Shown: positions 1-12,100 of the stretch, piece by piece | Layout of the letters: each line of letters opens with the position of its first letter | How positions within the stretch are numbered: the first letter of the stretch is position 1 | Source: Leishmania mexicana MHOM/GT/2001/U1103 | Taxonomy: Eukaryota; Euglenozoa; Kinetoplastea; Trypanosomatida; Trypanosomatidae | Direction of reading: 5' to 3' | DNA: 64,000 nt | Assembly: GCF_000234665.1 (NCBI RefSeq) | Contig: NC_018324.1 | Coordinates: 3,046,944 to 3,110,943 of the forward strand | The notes under the pieces: generated by a model | Database searches by the model: none | Told to the model about the DNA's origin: nothing | Seen by the model: the letters and a program-made list of their open reading frames with translations, nothing else | Program-made: the position numbers and the translations under genes

Positions 1-1
1 A

Positions 2-2362
2 GCCACAACGCCAGGCTTCCACGGAGCAGTGGTCGGCAGCAGCTCTGACGAGGCTGCCGCCCCGACCGCGGCGCGCCGTGCGAACGGGGTGTACACGTCG
101 GCCGAGGCGGACACACACGACGCTAGCGCCTTCTCCACCCGCCAGGGCACGCGAAAACCGATGCACACAGACGACGTAGTGCATCTTCCCGCGATCGGCA
201 ACCAGCAGCAGGTGCGCAAGAAGGCAAGCGAGGCCTTCCCTACTCGCGCGCGGGCGGCTGCGTCAGCCCTGGATCCCTCAAATGTGGCCACCTCAACGAC
301 CAGCAGCAACGGCACCACCCGAGCTGCAGGGACCGGCGCCAAGTCGGTGACCAGCGCTGAAAACCTTGAGGCTCTCCAGGCCCCTAGCGACAGCTGCGGC
401 GCCGCCTCAAGCAACCAATACACCCCGTCTGCCATGGCAGGCAAGCATAAGCCACCATACCATGCACCGCCACTCTCGCCGTTGACAGTGAAGGGTCGTC
501 ACAACAGCACTGACGCCAACGGCACCAGTGCAGCAGGCAGTGCTAAGATTGGTAACAGCGTTGGCGCCAGTCTCCAAGAGGTCGGTACGCGGCATCGGTC
601 AGCCACAGACGGCACTGTGAAACGTGGTGAGTCTGTGGGAACGGATGACAACGGCTACATGAACGGTCACTGCGGCAGGGTGGCGACGCACAACACAACG
701 GGCAGCAGCAGAAAAGTTGTGACCGTCTCCAAGACGAACGGGTGGGTAAAGGAAGAGGCACGCCGGCTCGACCACCGCGCCTCTGCCTTGTGCAACACGG
801 CAACCTCGCCCAGGGGTGATCCGCAGGCTTTTGAGGACGCTATCAGCGGCCTAAAGTCGCGCACCATCACCCACCAGGTCGCCTCACAGTTCCCACGGGA
901 GCGCATGAAGGAGAAGTCGAGTAAAAGCAGCATCAGCGCCAAGAGCCCATCTGCCGACGGCAGAGATTCGGCACTGGGCCACAACGGCAACGATGATGCC
1001 AACACGCACACGAAGGTGAACACTTCACCAGTGCCGGTGACCCCCAAGGCATACGTGTGGGCTGGGGACTACGAGATGGCCAGCACCCCCGGCGTCGGCT
1101 CAACGAACTTCAACGTTGTGCCGATGCCCAAAGTCAGTCCGCGCCTCTTCGCAGGCGGACTCAAACCTTCGACAGCGGTGGACAGCAATAGCCGTAGCGG
1201 TACCACGTCCCCTCTGCAGGCCGCTGCGCAGATCGTCCACCCTCTCTCGGCAGAAGCCGTGGCGACCGCCTCTGGCAACGGCGTCACGTCCCCGACAGAG
1301 TCCGCCATCACGCCGCTGCGGAAGGTGTTCACGCGGCCGCAGAAGCCAGCATCGAACAACAGCGGAGTAGCAGCGCAGAGCACGTGCCCGATCCCTCACG
1401 TGCCGCTCACGAATCCTCCGGCGTCCACCGCTACCTCTAGCCGCTCCAACAACGCGGCCCAGAGCGCGGCTGCGTCGGCGTCTCCGGCACTGTCAAAGAC
1501 GGCATTGACGTCTGGCCATGCAGTGGCAGCCGCGAAGGGTGACAAGTCGCCGTCTGCCCTACACACGCCGACCTTGTCGCATCGGCGAATCATGAACGCC
1601 ATTGACACCAACCAGCACTCCCACGTCCACTACCCGGGCGCAGTTGAGCAGACCTCCCCCACCTACGCCTCGAGCCGTGTGGCAGCACACGACCAAGCAG
1701 GCGATTCTGGGATGGACTTGCCGTACTCGGAGGAGCGCCGCGCAGCGTTGGAAGCATGGGCAGACGTATTGGTGTTAAGCATCACCATTCGAGGCCAGAA
1801 CCTGACGCCGACCCAGAGAGCACGCGAGATGGCGAAGACGCGCGCACGCCCCGCTGATGCGCGGCAGATGTACGCCTCTGTGAATGGGCAGGGTCGTCAA
1901 GAGGTGGCAGGCGAGCCGTGCGATTTGAACTACGACGTGCACAACGTTATCGTGCAGCTGCGCCACCGCAACAGGCCTCTGACGATGAACTACCCGCCTC
2001 GTTTGCCTCTCGAGGCGGACATGCGGCCACGCATGCGCCGCCAGCGCACACCCCGCAGCTTCTATGGGAATCGCATGCCGCACGTCGGGGACGCGTGGTT
2101 CAAGGACGCGCTGAACGACGCCCGCATGGTCGAATCGCCCGACATCGAGTCCATGGAGAAGCGTGAAGAGGCAGAGTTCATCCGCAACGGAGGTGACCCG
2201 GCAACCCGGCGCAACCGCTACGGGCAGGCGAACAACGCGTATGGTCACCAGCAACAATACCAAACGTCACCTCAGCACGGCGGCGGTGGCGGTGCTGAGG
2301 TGGAGGCCGACATTGATGCTATAAACCGAAACAAGGTGCGCATGGAGCAGCCGGCGTCGTAG
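2..2362 (+). CDS. Disordered protein of unknown function (5' end outside window)
   Basis: The frame is open from base 2, with no stop before the TAG at 2360-2362, so the gene begins left of the window. The first in-frame candidate start inside it, a GTG at 29, is not convincing. At least 786 residues are visible. Roughly the first 560 are Ser/Thr/Ala/Gly/Asn-rich and look intrinsically disordered, with scattered Ser-Pro and Thr-Pro pairs. The last 200 or so (about 1710-2240) are less biased and rich in Arg, Glu, Asp and aromatics, with segments such as ALEAWADVLV and RSFYGNRMPHVGDAWF. This C-terminal block is probably the conserved part. I recognise no family and no catalytic motif. A poly-Gly run (GGGGG) lies near the C-terminus. 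Third positions are GC-rich, as in the other genes here. Confidence 0.85.
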   Translation, partial: ATTPGFHGAVVGSSSDEAAAPTAARRANGVYTSAEADTHDASAFSTRQGTRKPMHTDDVVHLPAIGNQQQVRKKASEAFPTRARAAASALDPSNVATSTTSSNGTTRAAGTGAKSVTSAENLEALQAPSDSCGAASSNQYTPSAMAGKHKPPYHAPPLSPLTVKGRHNSTDANGTSAAGSAKIGNSVGASLQEVGTRHRSATDGTVKRGESVGTDDNGYMNGHCGRVATHNTTGSSRKVVTVSKTNGWVKEEARRLDHRASALCNTATSPRGDPQAFEDAISGLKSRTITHQVASQFPRERMKEKSSKSSISAKSPSADGRDSALGHNGNDDANTHTKVNTSPVPVTPKAYVWAGDYEMASTPGVGSTNFNVVPMPKVSPRLFAGGLKPSTAVDSNSRSGTTSPLQAAAQIVHPLSAEAVATASGNGVTSPTESAITPLRKVFTRPQKPASNNSGVAAQSTCPIPHVPLTNPPASTATSSRSNNAAQSAAASASPALSKTALTSGHAVAAAKGDKSPSALHTPTLSHRRIMNAIDTNQHSHVHYPGAVEQTSPTYASSRVAAHDQAGDSGMDLPYSEERRAALEAWADVLVLSITIRGQNLTPTQRAREMAKTRARPADARQMYASVNGQGRQEVAGEPCDLNYDVHNVIVQLRHRNRPLTMNYPPRLPLEADMRPRMRRQRTPRSFYGNRMPHVGDAWFKDALNDARMVESPDIESMEKREEAEFIRNGGDPATRRNRYGQANNAYGHQQQYQTSPQHGGGGGAEVEADIDAINRNKVRMEQPAS

Positions 2363-4171
2363 CGCGAGAAGGGATCAGCGTGGAGGACAAGCGACGATGC
2401 GGTAGAGGTGTCTTCGCTTTTTTCTCGATCCTTTCTTGCGATGCTGCAGGGGTGAAGAGGCACGTGTATGGCGTGCGTTTGTGGCCTGTCTTCACCGCAG
2501 GTGCACTCACGTGCTCAGCATATTATGTGTGTGTATTGGTGTGCCGCCAGTATTCCCCCATGGATGGCCTGCCTAGATAATGGTGTCTTCCCTGGTGCTC
2601 GCGTCAGTGGTCGTGTGGGTGTATGTTGAAATGTGAGCCCGCCTCCCTTGCTGGGGACACACGCCGGCTCTTGCGCTTGAGTCAACCGAGGAGCCCTCTC
2701 CATCCAGGAGGTCCGACGACAGAGGATGGTGAGAATTGGCGATTCGACACAACTTTCCCGAGAGGCAACAACGAAAATGCGGCCATGCCGGCTCTGCTGT
2801 GGTGTGGCTCGATCGCTCTCTCTGCTATGTCTTGCCGCTCTCTCTCTCTAACACACACGCACAAGGACTACGAGAAGGAAACTCCCTTCATCCCTTCTCC
2901 GCACCCCTGTCTATGCGCGCCTCTTGCGCGACTGCCTCCCTATACCCCATATACGCCGCCTCCCTCCGGTGATGTTCTTAATGTAATCGGCCCGTGTGCA
3001 GGTTTTTTTTTGTTGCCTGTCCTGTGTGTGTGTGTGTGTGTGTGTGGATGTGCGTGTGCAGAGGGAGGGAAAGAAAGCGACTAAGGAGGGCCGGGAGAGA
3101 GAGGAGCAGGACAAGGGAGAGATTCCATGGCACACTGCGACGTGGTCCATGGGTGTTTCCAACTTTGGTCTCGCAAACCGTTGTGGTGATGCATCACGTG
3201 CGGAGCGTCTCCTCTTTTTGGCTAGCTGGGTGGTGGTGGTGGTGGTGGTTTCTCCCTCCCCCTCCCTCCCCCTCCCCTCCCCCTCCCCCTCCCTCACTCC
3301 CTTGCTTCTTCTTCGTGAGTCCGCGGCAGCGCCTCTCGTATCATGTGTATTCTCGTCACAACTTTTTCTTCTCGTCTATCGTGCATCTCGCTCTGTATGT
3401 AAGCAAGTGTCTCTGGCGCTATTCTTTTCTCTTTTCCCAACCGACCGCATCCCAAACGAAACGCGCTTTCACGCTCGACCTGTACACTCCCTCTCCCTCT
3501 CCCTGCCCCACCACCACCTCCTCCTCCTCATGTGTGCCGCTCATCCTCCCTACGTTGCGCTCTTTTCCCTTTGCGTCCCTTTTATTTTTATTTTGCCATT
3601 GCTTCTATTTTCTCTTGCGGCGCACTTGTGCGTGGGCGTGTGCCATCGCAGCACCACCACCTCCTCCTCTTGCTTTACCTTTTTGTGGGTATGCGTGTGT
3701 GTACCTCCGCGCGGGTGTGCGCGCTCTCGTTGTTGTTTAGTCGAAGTATGTTTCTGCCTTGCCTGTCGTCCTCTTATGTGTGTGTTTTTGTCATGTGGTA
3801 GCCTGCGAGGCGGTGCAGCACTAGCCTACACGTACACGCAGGCGCACAGAGGCCAACACCCACACACGCATACAGAGAAACGCGTGCCTGTCCCTTGAGG
3901 CTGTAATAGGAATTTGCTTTTTTTTTGTCTCGCCCTCTCTCTCTCTCTGCGTCGTCCCGCCCCCAACCCTTTTCCCTCCCCATGGATGCTGAGTGCCCAT
4001 GTTTGGGTTTCCCTGCAGCTTTGCTGGAAAGGGGTATGCGGGTGTGCGCATTCTCTCTTTTTTTTTCGGAGGGGAGGGATTCCTTTCTCAGTGTTGTGGT
4101 TCTTACAAACCCGAGTGTGTCCGCTTGGTTGGTTGGTTGGTTTTCGTTTATATATATATATTTATATAGAT

Positions 4172-4217
4172 ATAGATGTGTGTGTGTGTGTGTGGGTGGG
4201 TGGGTGGGTGGGTGGGT
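4172..4217 (+). repeat. TG tract followed by six GGGT units (G-quadruplex candidate)
   Basis: A (TG)n tract runs directly into six consecutive GGGT units at about 4194-4217. A TA-rich tract (4149-4170) lies just upstream. Four or more GGG runs with single-base loops fit the standard definition of a stable G-quadruplex. In the sense RNA this would lie in the presumed 3'UTR of the first gene. Confidence 0.8.
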
Positions 4218-5644
4218 CTTTTATTTCTTGATGTGAATCTCTGACCGCAAGACCATCTTCATCGTCACAACACACAACGCTCTTTTCTTTGTTTTGCGCA
4301 TATATGTATATATATATGTGTGTGTGTATGTGTGTATGTATGTTGGCGTTTTTTTTTGGCTGCATGCGCACGCAGTCCGACCACCGCTTGCTGTCATCTC
4401 TACGTCATTATCGCTGTTTGCAACCCTCATGAGCCTCGTCCGTGGATGTGTTTACCCGCGCGCGCCAGCCACGCTGATGCCCCGAAGAGGCGACTACAGG
4501 AGACGACTACGCCACCTGCACAGAGGCACAGGGAGTGGTATTAGACGAACAGGAAAACGAGAGCGGAACAAAACAGCTCGGAACAATGGCGCCACACCCT
4601 TCTCGCCCTTCAAGAGAGGGCCTGAGATGCGTAAAAGAAAGTGCAGCAGCGCACACACGCACACGGGTGGGTTCGAGGACCTCCCCTCCCCCCCCCCTCT
4701 TAGGGAGCGGACGCTCTCCTCCTTTTCCTGTATCTCGCCAGTTTTACACTTTCCCTCTTCCTGTTTTCGCTGATGTCTTCCGCTCGCTTTGTGAGTGTAC
4801 GTATGTGCTGTGCCCCTCTCCAGACCATCGTCCCCCTCCCCTTCTCGCTTTTCCCTCGTCCTTCTTTCACATCTACGTAGACAGCTCTTTCCATTTTGCC
4901 ATCCGTGTCCCCACTCTCTTGTCCTGTCGCGAATGTTTCTTGCTCGCTTTGGTTTTTATCTTTGGTCCCCCCCCCTATTGCTGTTAAACTCCCCATCTGT
5001 GCGTGTGTGTGTGTGTGTGCGTCTTCTCTCCTACCCCCTACTCCTCTTCCTACGCTCTTTCCCTATCAATGTGCGAGTGGCACTAGTCATGTATGTGTGG
5101 ACGTTGGTGGGTGCTTGTGTCTTGTCATGGTCCTCCTCTTTGCATCCCTGGCCTCATACTATGTTTACCTTCCTCTCTCTTTCCCCCGCTGTCCCACCCG
5201 ACCCCCTCCACTCCCCTGCCGTCTCTCATATGGAAAGCCGAACAGACGACATGGCAGCACGCCACGCGCTCGAGGGGAGGGGGAGGGGGGAGGAAACCGC
5301 TCCTGCTCTTCCCTTTCTCCGCATTTTCCTTCCCTGGAATTTTTCCCAGAAGAAAATAAGGTAACAGACGCGCTCCCGGACTAGCAGCATCTCCTCCTCC
5401 ATTCACCCTCCGGCATCTCTACCATCCACCCCCGAACCCTCTCTGCACCCCACTCCCACATTTCTTTCATGGCGTATTTTGCTTTTGTATTAGCCACTGC
5501 TCCCTCCCCTCCCCTCCCCCCTCTGTGCTCATCAGCCCGTGGCGCACACACACACACATCTCCTGTTAGCTTCTTGGCCTTTTTGATTTTCGCACCCCTC
5601 TGGCTTTCCCGTCACTATGTTTGCATGTTCCGCTTGTTGCCTTG

Positions 5645-5744
5645 NNNNNNNNNNNNNNNNNNNNNNNNNNNNNNNNNNNNNNNNNNNNNNNNNNNNNNNN
5701 NNNNNNNNNNNNNNNNNNNNNNNNNNNNNNNNNNNNNNNNNNNN
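5645..5744. other. Assembly gap of 100 N
   Basis: Exactly 100 consecutive N. The round number suggests an arbitrary-length scaffold gap rather than a measured distance, so the real missing sequence may be shorter or much longer. The flanks are low-complexity intergenic sequence, a common cause of assembly breaks. Confidence 0.97.
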
Positions 5745-8639
5745 GCTGCTCCCCAGAGCCATTGGCCCTCTCACACGTCACGTCACCTCCATGTGATGCT
5801 CTTGGCGTGCTTTATTGTTGCTGCTTCTGATATACGTATATATGTACGAGTGTGTGTGTGTTCTGTTCTGATCGAATTAGTTTGGCAGTTTTACGCGAGA
5901 CCCATTACAGTGACCTCCCTCCTGTCCCTCTCTTTCTCTCCGCATTGGTTTCCAAATATATATATATACCTATGTGCTTGTCTACTACCTTTGGTGCTCT
6001 TGGACGGAGGGGAGTGGGGGCGATCGATGCGATGGTCTTCCCCACCCACCCACCCCCTGACTGCCGCTCGTTTGCTTTCTGTATCTTTCCTGATTGTCTT
6101 TCCACATTCCCTTTTTTTTATCTGCTTCCTTGCGCTCTGCAGTGCCCTCAGCTACACACACACACACTCTTTGTTGTCCGAGGTTATTGGATGCTGCCGT
6201 TGTTGTTGTCTTGTGGAGGGAAGTGTGAAGAGAGAAGGGGAGTGTCCGTGACTGCTCTGGGTCTTTGAAAATCTGCTCTTTTTTTTCTGCCTCTCCCTTT
6301 GTCACCGCTGTCACCACCACCACCACCACCTGCCCGTCATGCACCATGACGGCTTGGGTGTTTCTACGGTTTCCTGCATATATTTGTTTCGGGCGTGCGT
6401 CCGTGCGTGCGTGTTGTTGTCTCTCTTTTTTTTTCGCCGTTTTGTTGCTCTTGCTCTCTTGGGTGTATCGTTTTGTGTGGCGGTATGCTTGTGCACTGTA
6501 CTCCTTCCGTTTTCCTTTTTGTTCTTGGCGTGTGTGTGGTGTGTGTGCGTGTAGGCGCGCTCTTGTGTGGTTCGTGGCTTCTGTGCCTCTCCCCCGCTCC
6601 CGTATTCATATCTGTATGCGTCATGTACAATCACCTCCCGCCGTTTATTTTATTTTTTTCGGTTTCTGCCTCTGCCGCTGCCGCTCCTGCTTCCTCTCTC
6701 CCTGCGAGTCTGTTGTGGCGTTGTTCTTATCTTCGTGTCATCCGTGTCTACGCCCTCCGCGCATGTGCGCGCGTGTGGGTGTGCGGGTTGAATGCATGGG
6801 CATCCGAGTAGGCACAAGTTGTGGACGGGAGGAAATAAAAATGGCCGTGCTGGCACGATGAACATGCAGCGGCAATCAAGTCGGGTGCACGTAGCACCCA
6901 GCGACTCCCTCGCATTCACGCATGCAAAGACGGGAACATGGACGGGGAGGCGGAATGGAAGTGTTGATTATGTGCAAAAATGAGCTCAGAATTACAACGG
7001 ACCCTTTTCTTTTTTCTTTGGCGCGTGTGTGTGCGTGGGGGAAGGGAGGAGGGGAGGGGGTATGTGTATGTGTATGTGTATGTATGTATATAAAGGGCGA
7101 TGAAACAGACCATACGAGTCGATGCAAGAAGAGCTGTGTTTCGGGGGGGACAAGTAGCATGCGGAGTTTGACGATTTGCTTATTATGACTTCTCTGCTCC
7201 CTTCTTATTCACTGATGCGTCTTCTGAGACCATGGTGCAGCTACCGTGTTTGAAGCTGTACCCTTTCAAAGAAGTTTGAGCGATGGGGAAAGAGAGAGAG
7301 CGGAGTGGTCTTCTTGTCCTCTGGCATGCCTCTGCGGACTCGCCATCCCTTCCCCACCGTCCCCCTCAGATACACACACACACACATTCCTCGACTCCTC
7401 TGTTCTTCCTTGTCCACTCTTTGCATCCGCGCCTCTTCTTGTCGCGTTCATGTTTCACATGCAGGATTTACGCCCCCCCCCGTCGTCTCTGCGTGTGTAT
7501 ACTGTATGTATTCGTTCTATGTGCCCTTCTCTTTTCCTATTATTCCCTTTTATAGCTCCCTTCTTCGAATTGCCCTCTCATCACACAGAGAGGAACAGAC
7601 ATGCACACACGCACACAAGCACGTGTGATTTCCAAAATTCCGTGCGCTCGTGCGTGCGTGTCTGTGCCTTGTGTGTGTTCGACGGCCTTTCCCCCCTCTC
7701 TCACCCTCTTCCGTTCTGTGTGTCTGTGTGTGTGTCTGGTGCTCCCCCTCCTTCATCGCCCTCTTCCCGCCTCTTCTTCTCTCCATGTTTTGTTTGCGCG
7801 TGTGTATGTGTTTTACCTTTCCTGTTCTTCCTCTGCTAGCCGTACATGTGAGCACCACACAGCAAACGGCCATGTCTCTTCCCTTTTCTTTTTTCTGCAG
7901 CAGCCACCACCACCACCCCCCCTCCCCCTCCTCTCCTTTTTGTCTTCGTTTTTTTAGGCTTTGCCGTGATGGGCGTGTGCGTTGTCGTTGATCGGTTTCC
8001 TAATGTATCACTGTTGCCGTCGGCTGTGTTCTTCTCGTCCGATTTATTTGTTCGCGTCTGTGTGTGTGTGTGCCTGTGTGTCCGTACGTTAGACGATCCT
8101 CGGCGTGCGTTGGGCCTCCTGATCCTTTATTCCTCGTCCACTCTGTTCATCTTTGCAGCTTACGGCGAACGTTGACCCGCACCGTTGCCGTTTTATTTAT
8201 TTTCGTTTTTTTCCTTTCGTTTCGCCTTTTTTGCCCTCTTGCTCCCCTGACCTCCACCAGGCCTCGCGCGTCGTTCTTTCCTTTTGTTTTGTTCTCTAAG
8301 TGTGCTCTCCGTCTCGCTGCTTCATTGTCGGGCCGCCTCTCTAGTACACACACACACACACATAGACCAGCACATGGAAGGCGCTTGCGTGCGTGCGCGT
8401 GTGTGAGTGCGTGTATGCACACAATGTATCCATTTGTCTTGTGCCTGCGTACGAGTACCGTGGTGATGTGCGCGAGGGAGGGAGAGGTGTATGTGTATTG
8501 TGTGTGCACTGTGTGTTGATGAGGTGATGTTGCAGGAAACTTCATGAGTGCACACGGATCCCTCTGTGTGCTCATGTGGTGTCTTTCCTGTGTGTTTTCC
8601 TTTCCGTCCCATTTCAAGTTACCGAAAACGGCGAAACAA

Positions 8640-8684
8640 ATATATATATATATATGTGTGTGAGGCACGCACACACACACACAC
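8640..8684 (+). repeat. TA/TG/CA simple-repeat block
   Basis: (TA)n passes into TG and then into CA repeats, immediately before the SIDER-like copy that starts near 8685. A TG/CA tract also lies beside or inside the related copies at 16285-16302 and 22853-22876, so this block is probably part of the element rather than an independent microsatellite. Confidence 0.75.
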
Positions 8685-8803
8685 TATGCCGGTCGCCACC
8701 TGGTGCACCCCCCTCGGAGAGGGAGGGGGGCTCGCCTGGCTTCTCCACAGCCAGTATGAGTGTGTCACTGAGCCCTGTGATGCCGCGCGCTGAGGTGTGT
8801 GTG
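8685..8803 (-). repeat. SIDER-like interspersed repeat, copy C (reverse orientation)
   Basis: About 120 bases here match the reverse complement of 16155-16285 almost base for base; both share the core GGTCGCCACCTGGTGCACC and the stretch GGCTTCTCCACAGCCAGTAT. The copy holds only the half of the element on one side of its internal TG tract. Dispersed, degenerate repeats in 3' flanks are typical of Leishmania SIDERs, short retroposons related to ingi/L1Tc. That family name is inferred from position and divergence, because I cannot compare with a consensus. The copy ends about 130 bases before the polypyrimidine tract of the next gene. Confidence 0.65.
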
Positions 8804-8939
8804 CCCCCCCCCGCTCCCTCCCCCGTCATTAGGGCTCATGTGAGGTGAGGAAAACAAGAATGCAGAATGAAAAGTTGCGTGCATTGACCACTCTGCGGGC
8901 GGGTGTGCAAAGGTCTGTCGTCCTCGTTGACTGGAGCCG

Positions 8940-9013
8940 TCTCTCTCTCTCTCCATCGTCCCTCTCCCGTCCCACCCTTCACCTCTCCGCCCCATTGGTC
9001 ACCCCCAACACAG
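8940..9013 (+). promoter_or_regulatory. Predicted polypyrimidine tract and spliced-leader acceptor
   Basis: A run of CT repeats and C-rich sequence at 8940-9000 is followed by the first AG at 9012-9013. It precedes the ATG at 9151 by about 137 bases. This placement means that in-frame codons upstream of 9013 are not in the mature mRNA. Confidence 0.55.
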
Positions 9014-9150
9014 AAGCAGCCACCACCTTCTCTCGCACCAGCAATACAGCGTGCCGCGCGCGATTGCCGTCTTCCTTTCCGGCACCACACCACACCCACT
9101 TTGGCAGCACAGAGAGCAACAAAGACGCAGTGGAGAAAACGGCCTCGAAG

Positions 9151-12100
9151 ATGAACAAAACGCGGGAGCTGCTGCGCCCCGCAACTGGAAGCGTCGACGC
9201 GAATAAAAAAGATGGAAAAGGGAAAGGTGAGCGGCATGGCAGCAATGGCCACCACGACTCTTCTACGACGTTGTCGTCGACTCGGAGGGGCGGGCACCAG
9301 CATGGTGATGGCAGCACTAGTCGCTGGAGCGCGGAGGAAAAGAAGTGGAAGCAGAAGCTTGCGGAGAACAAAGTCTTCAAGCGTCTGATGCAGCCGGCGT
9401 ACACGCGCAGCGGCGCTGGCGGTCACAGTCACAAACGCGACGGCGGAATCAACGACTACGACGTCCCTCGCCTAGGCGAGATCCCGGTACGCTCCAAGTA
9501 CTATCGACCAGACCAGGAGAAGTCCCACTTTGCGAATCACCCCACCTACCTGCCACTGGCCGAGCAATGTGGGCCACCGCAACCGTCCTCCTCCACGTCC
9601 CTCACGCCGCACCAGGAACGTCACCAAAAGTATGGGCAGAGTAACGACGACGAGGTTGGCGGCCATGCCTACGACGACATGGGTGAGAAGATGAGAGTCA
9701 AAAATGACGACTACGAGCAAGCGCAGCAAATGCACCACAACAGCCATCCCGACTGCCTGCGCGAGAGTTCTGTGAGCGGGTCTCAGGGTTCTGGGCACTG
9801 CATTCAAACTGCCAGCATTGGCAGCAACGCGAGCGGTGCGTCGTCTATTGGGCCGACTGGGCTGCCACTGATGCCGCAGTTCCGTTGGATCCCGAAGCAA
9901 GGCGGCGGCGGCCTCGGCTTCAACCCTTTCGTGCACTTCCGCTCTCGAACCCGGCACGAGGGCATGGCATCAAGCCCCTCGGCGCCTGGGACGGACGCCC
10001 GAATGCCGTGGAATGAGGCGCAGCAGAAAGGCGACTACGGGACGCCGGAGCTGCCATGCGGCGCAACTTCCCCTGAGCACCAGCAGAGACACAACGAGGA
10101 TCAGTCGCAGACCCCAGGTTGTCAAAATAGCTACTCTATATTCTACGGCTGCACGCCACAGCCGCCAGCGCAGCAGTCGACTCCACCGACTCGCTGTCAT
10201 CGAGAAACGGGAGCGCTCTCCTTCTACGGTCCCATCGGCTCCATCGGTATCGAGACCTCCCGCAAGCGGCGCGCCGTTGAGCGACAGAGCGGGACAGATG
10301 GCGAAGCGGAGCGTGCCTACAAGGAGCGCTCCTCTCGCCGTCCTGTTGAGGGGGAGGAGACAGGCGTCCAGCTTCTCACACAGCTCTGGTGCGATGTGAG
10401 CCTGCTGCATGGCGCTCTCGTCGTGGACTCCCCACGCCTGCCGCCCGACGACGGTGAGGGCGACGACTCTGCAAGCACCAGCAGCCCTAGCATTGGCGAC
10501 CGCGAGGTCGATGAGGCGGCCATGGCGGCACGAAAGAAGGTTTGCCAGCGTCGTCAGCAGTACTCATCCCGGTCACCGTCCTTTTACTTCAAGGACGATG
10601 ATCTTGCGGCGCTCGGGGCAGAGGACAACGGCAGCGGCTCACCATCGGGGGCTGCCGCTCGTGTCGCAGCGGCGCAGAAGCCAGTGACTGTCCGCGCTCA
10701 CCATCAGCAGCACATCGGTCCACCCGTTGTGAAGACCACATCGCCAGCCGCACCGGCCGGGGATCAAAGGGAGGTTGGGAGCGTGGACAAGGTTGCTGCG
10801 CGTGGGGTAGCGGGGCATGAGGTAGCGTCCTCGTCCTCGTCCTTCTCCTCTGGAAGCTCTGACAACGACAGCAGCGATGATGACTCGAACAGCGATGAGG
10901 GCAGCGCAGGCGAGCGCTCTGCCTGTTTCGGCTCGGACGGCGATGGCGACGAGAGCGTTGACTCAGACGACGCAGACAACCCACGCAGTGACGACAAGGA
11001 CGCCGCCGCCGGCTCGACCCATCCGCGCAGGTGGAAGCAGCGTTTCTCGGCGAACGCCAGCGCCGGCACGGGTCGCAGCGCTCTCAGGGATGGCCAGTAC
11101 GACTTTATGAATAGTTCCCTCATGGACGAGTCGTTCATGTCGCGCATGCCGGGCTGCGGTCCTGGGATGAGTCTGCTCTACGCACATGACGACTACGACG
11201 GCGGTGGGGAGGCGGCAGCAGGAGCAGCAGACCTCGTGCCAAACCGCGCGCCGCATCACGTGGGTGCCGAATCAGCAGGAATCGCCGGGACGAACATAGC
11301 GGCTCACACGCCAACCTTACCTTCCATTCCGCCTCAGCCACAAGAACATCGCGGTAGCTCTTCGATCCCAGTGGCGCGGGGGTCGGCAGTGCGACCATCC
11401 GGCAGTGGAACTGCCGCCACCCTCGCCCTGCGCGGCCAACGTCGGGTGAGCAACGCCACTGATACACGGACGCCGAGCGGTGCAGCTGCACGGCACACGC
11501 CGCATCAGGGCGGCGACGCTGGCGGCCCTAGCAACCACAACGCTGGCGGCGGCATCGGTGGCTGTGGTCTGGGGGAGCAGTTCGTCTACGGAAGCAGCTT
11601 TGGCATGGGCAGTCGGCGAAATTCCTACTCGGCAACGGCGTGCGACGAAACTCACAATGCCGCCTTCACGTCGCTGGGTGTGTATTGGGTAACCAAAGGC
11701 AACGGCAATACGGTGTCCCCAGGCACCTCTGTGGTGGGCGGGGACGACGAGCCCTCGGCCGTCATGGGGGTCTACAGCGACAGCCGGGAGGATACCGTGT
11801 CCCTTGGCCTCCTTGGCGTCACGAGTCGAGGTCCCACAGCATTCCCGGCGGTGGACGATGGTTGCACTGCGAAAGCATGCAACAGTACGAGTCAGCCATC
11901 AAAGCTGCCGCTCACTCATCGGGGAATTGCTAACCCTGCCACGCGCAGTCGACCTCCCAACACTGCGCAGGGGATACATAAACCCGTGGTACCGACATCC
12001 TCGCAGCAACCAGCCTGCAAAGTAAAGGCGGTGTACCCAGGTGGCTATCTGGCCCCCATCACCCCACCCGCCACCCCAAAGGCGAACGAGGCCCCGTTGC

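Larger units (their letters stand above)
2363..9150 (+). other. 6.8 kb intergenic interval: 3' flank of the first gene and 5' flank of the next
   Basis: The + strand is dominated by C and T, with many runs of TG, TA, CCCT and GGTGGT, for example around 3023-3300, 3900-3960, 4144-4216, 6300-6330 and 8041-8080. Many open frames cross it in all three + frames, but they translate into Ser/Leu/Cys/Val/Phe-rich peptides typical of pyrimidine tracts, and I see no believable gene. It contains the 100-N gap at 5645-5744 and a SIDER-like repeat at 8685-8803. By Leishmania convention most of it would be the 3'UTR of the upstream gene. It is the longest gene-free interval here, and a small gene could be hidden by the gap. 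Confidence 0.7.

Noticed and set aside
2994..3898. Open frames of 248 and 300 codons in the first intergenic interval
   Set aside because: They consist of Ser/Leu/Val/Cys runs produced by CT and TG repeats, overlap each other in different frames, and lack any conserved-looking segment.
4668..4680. A GGTTCGA box resembling the tRNA T-arm promoter element
   Set aside because: The following bases do not continue the T-arm, and no A box or cloverleaf could be built upstream.
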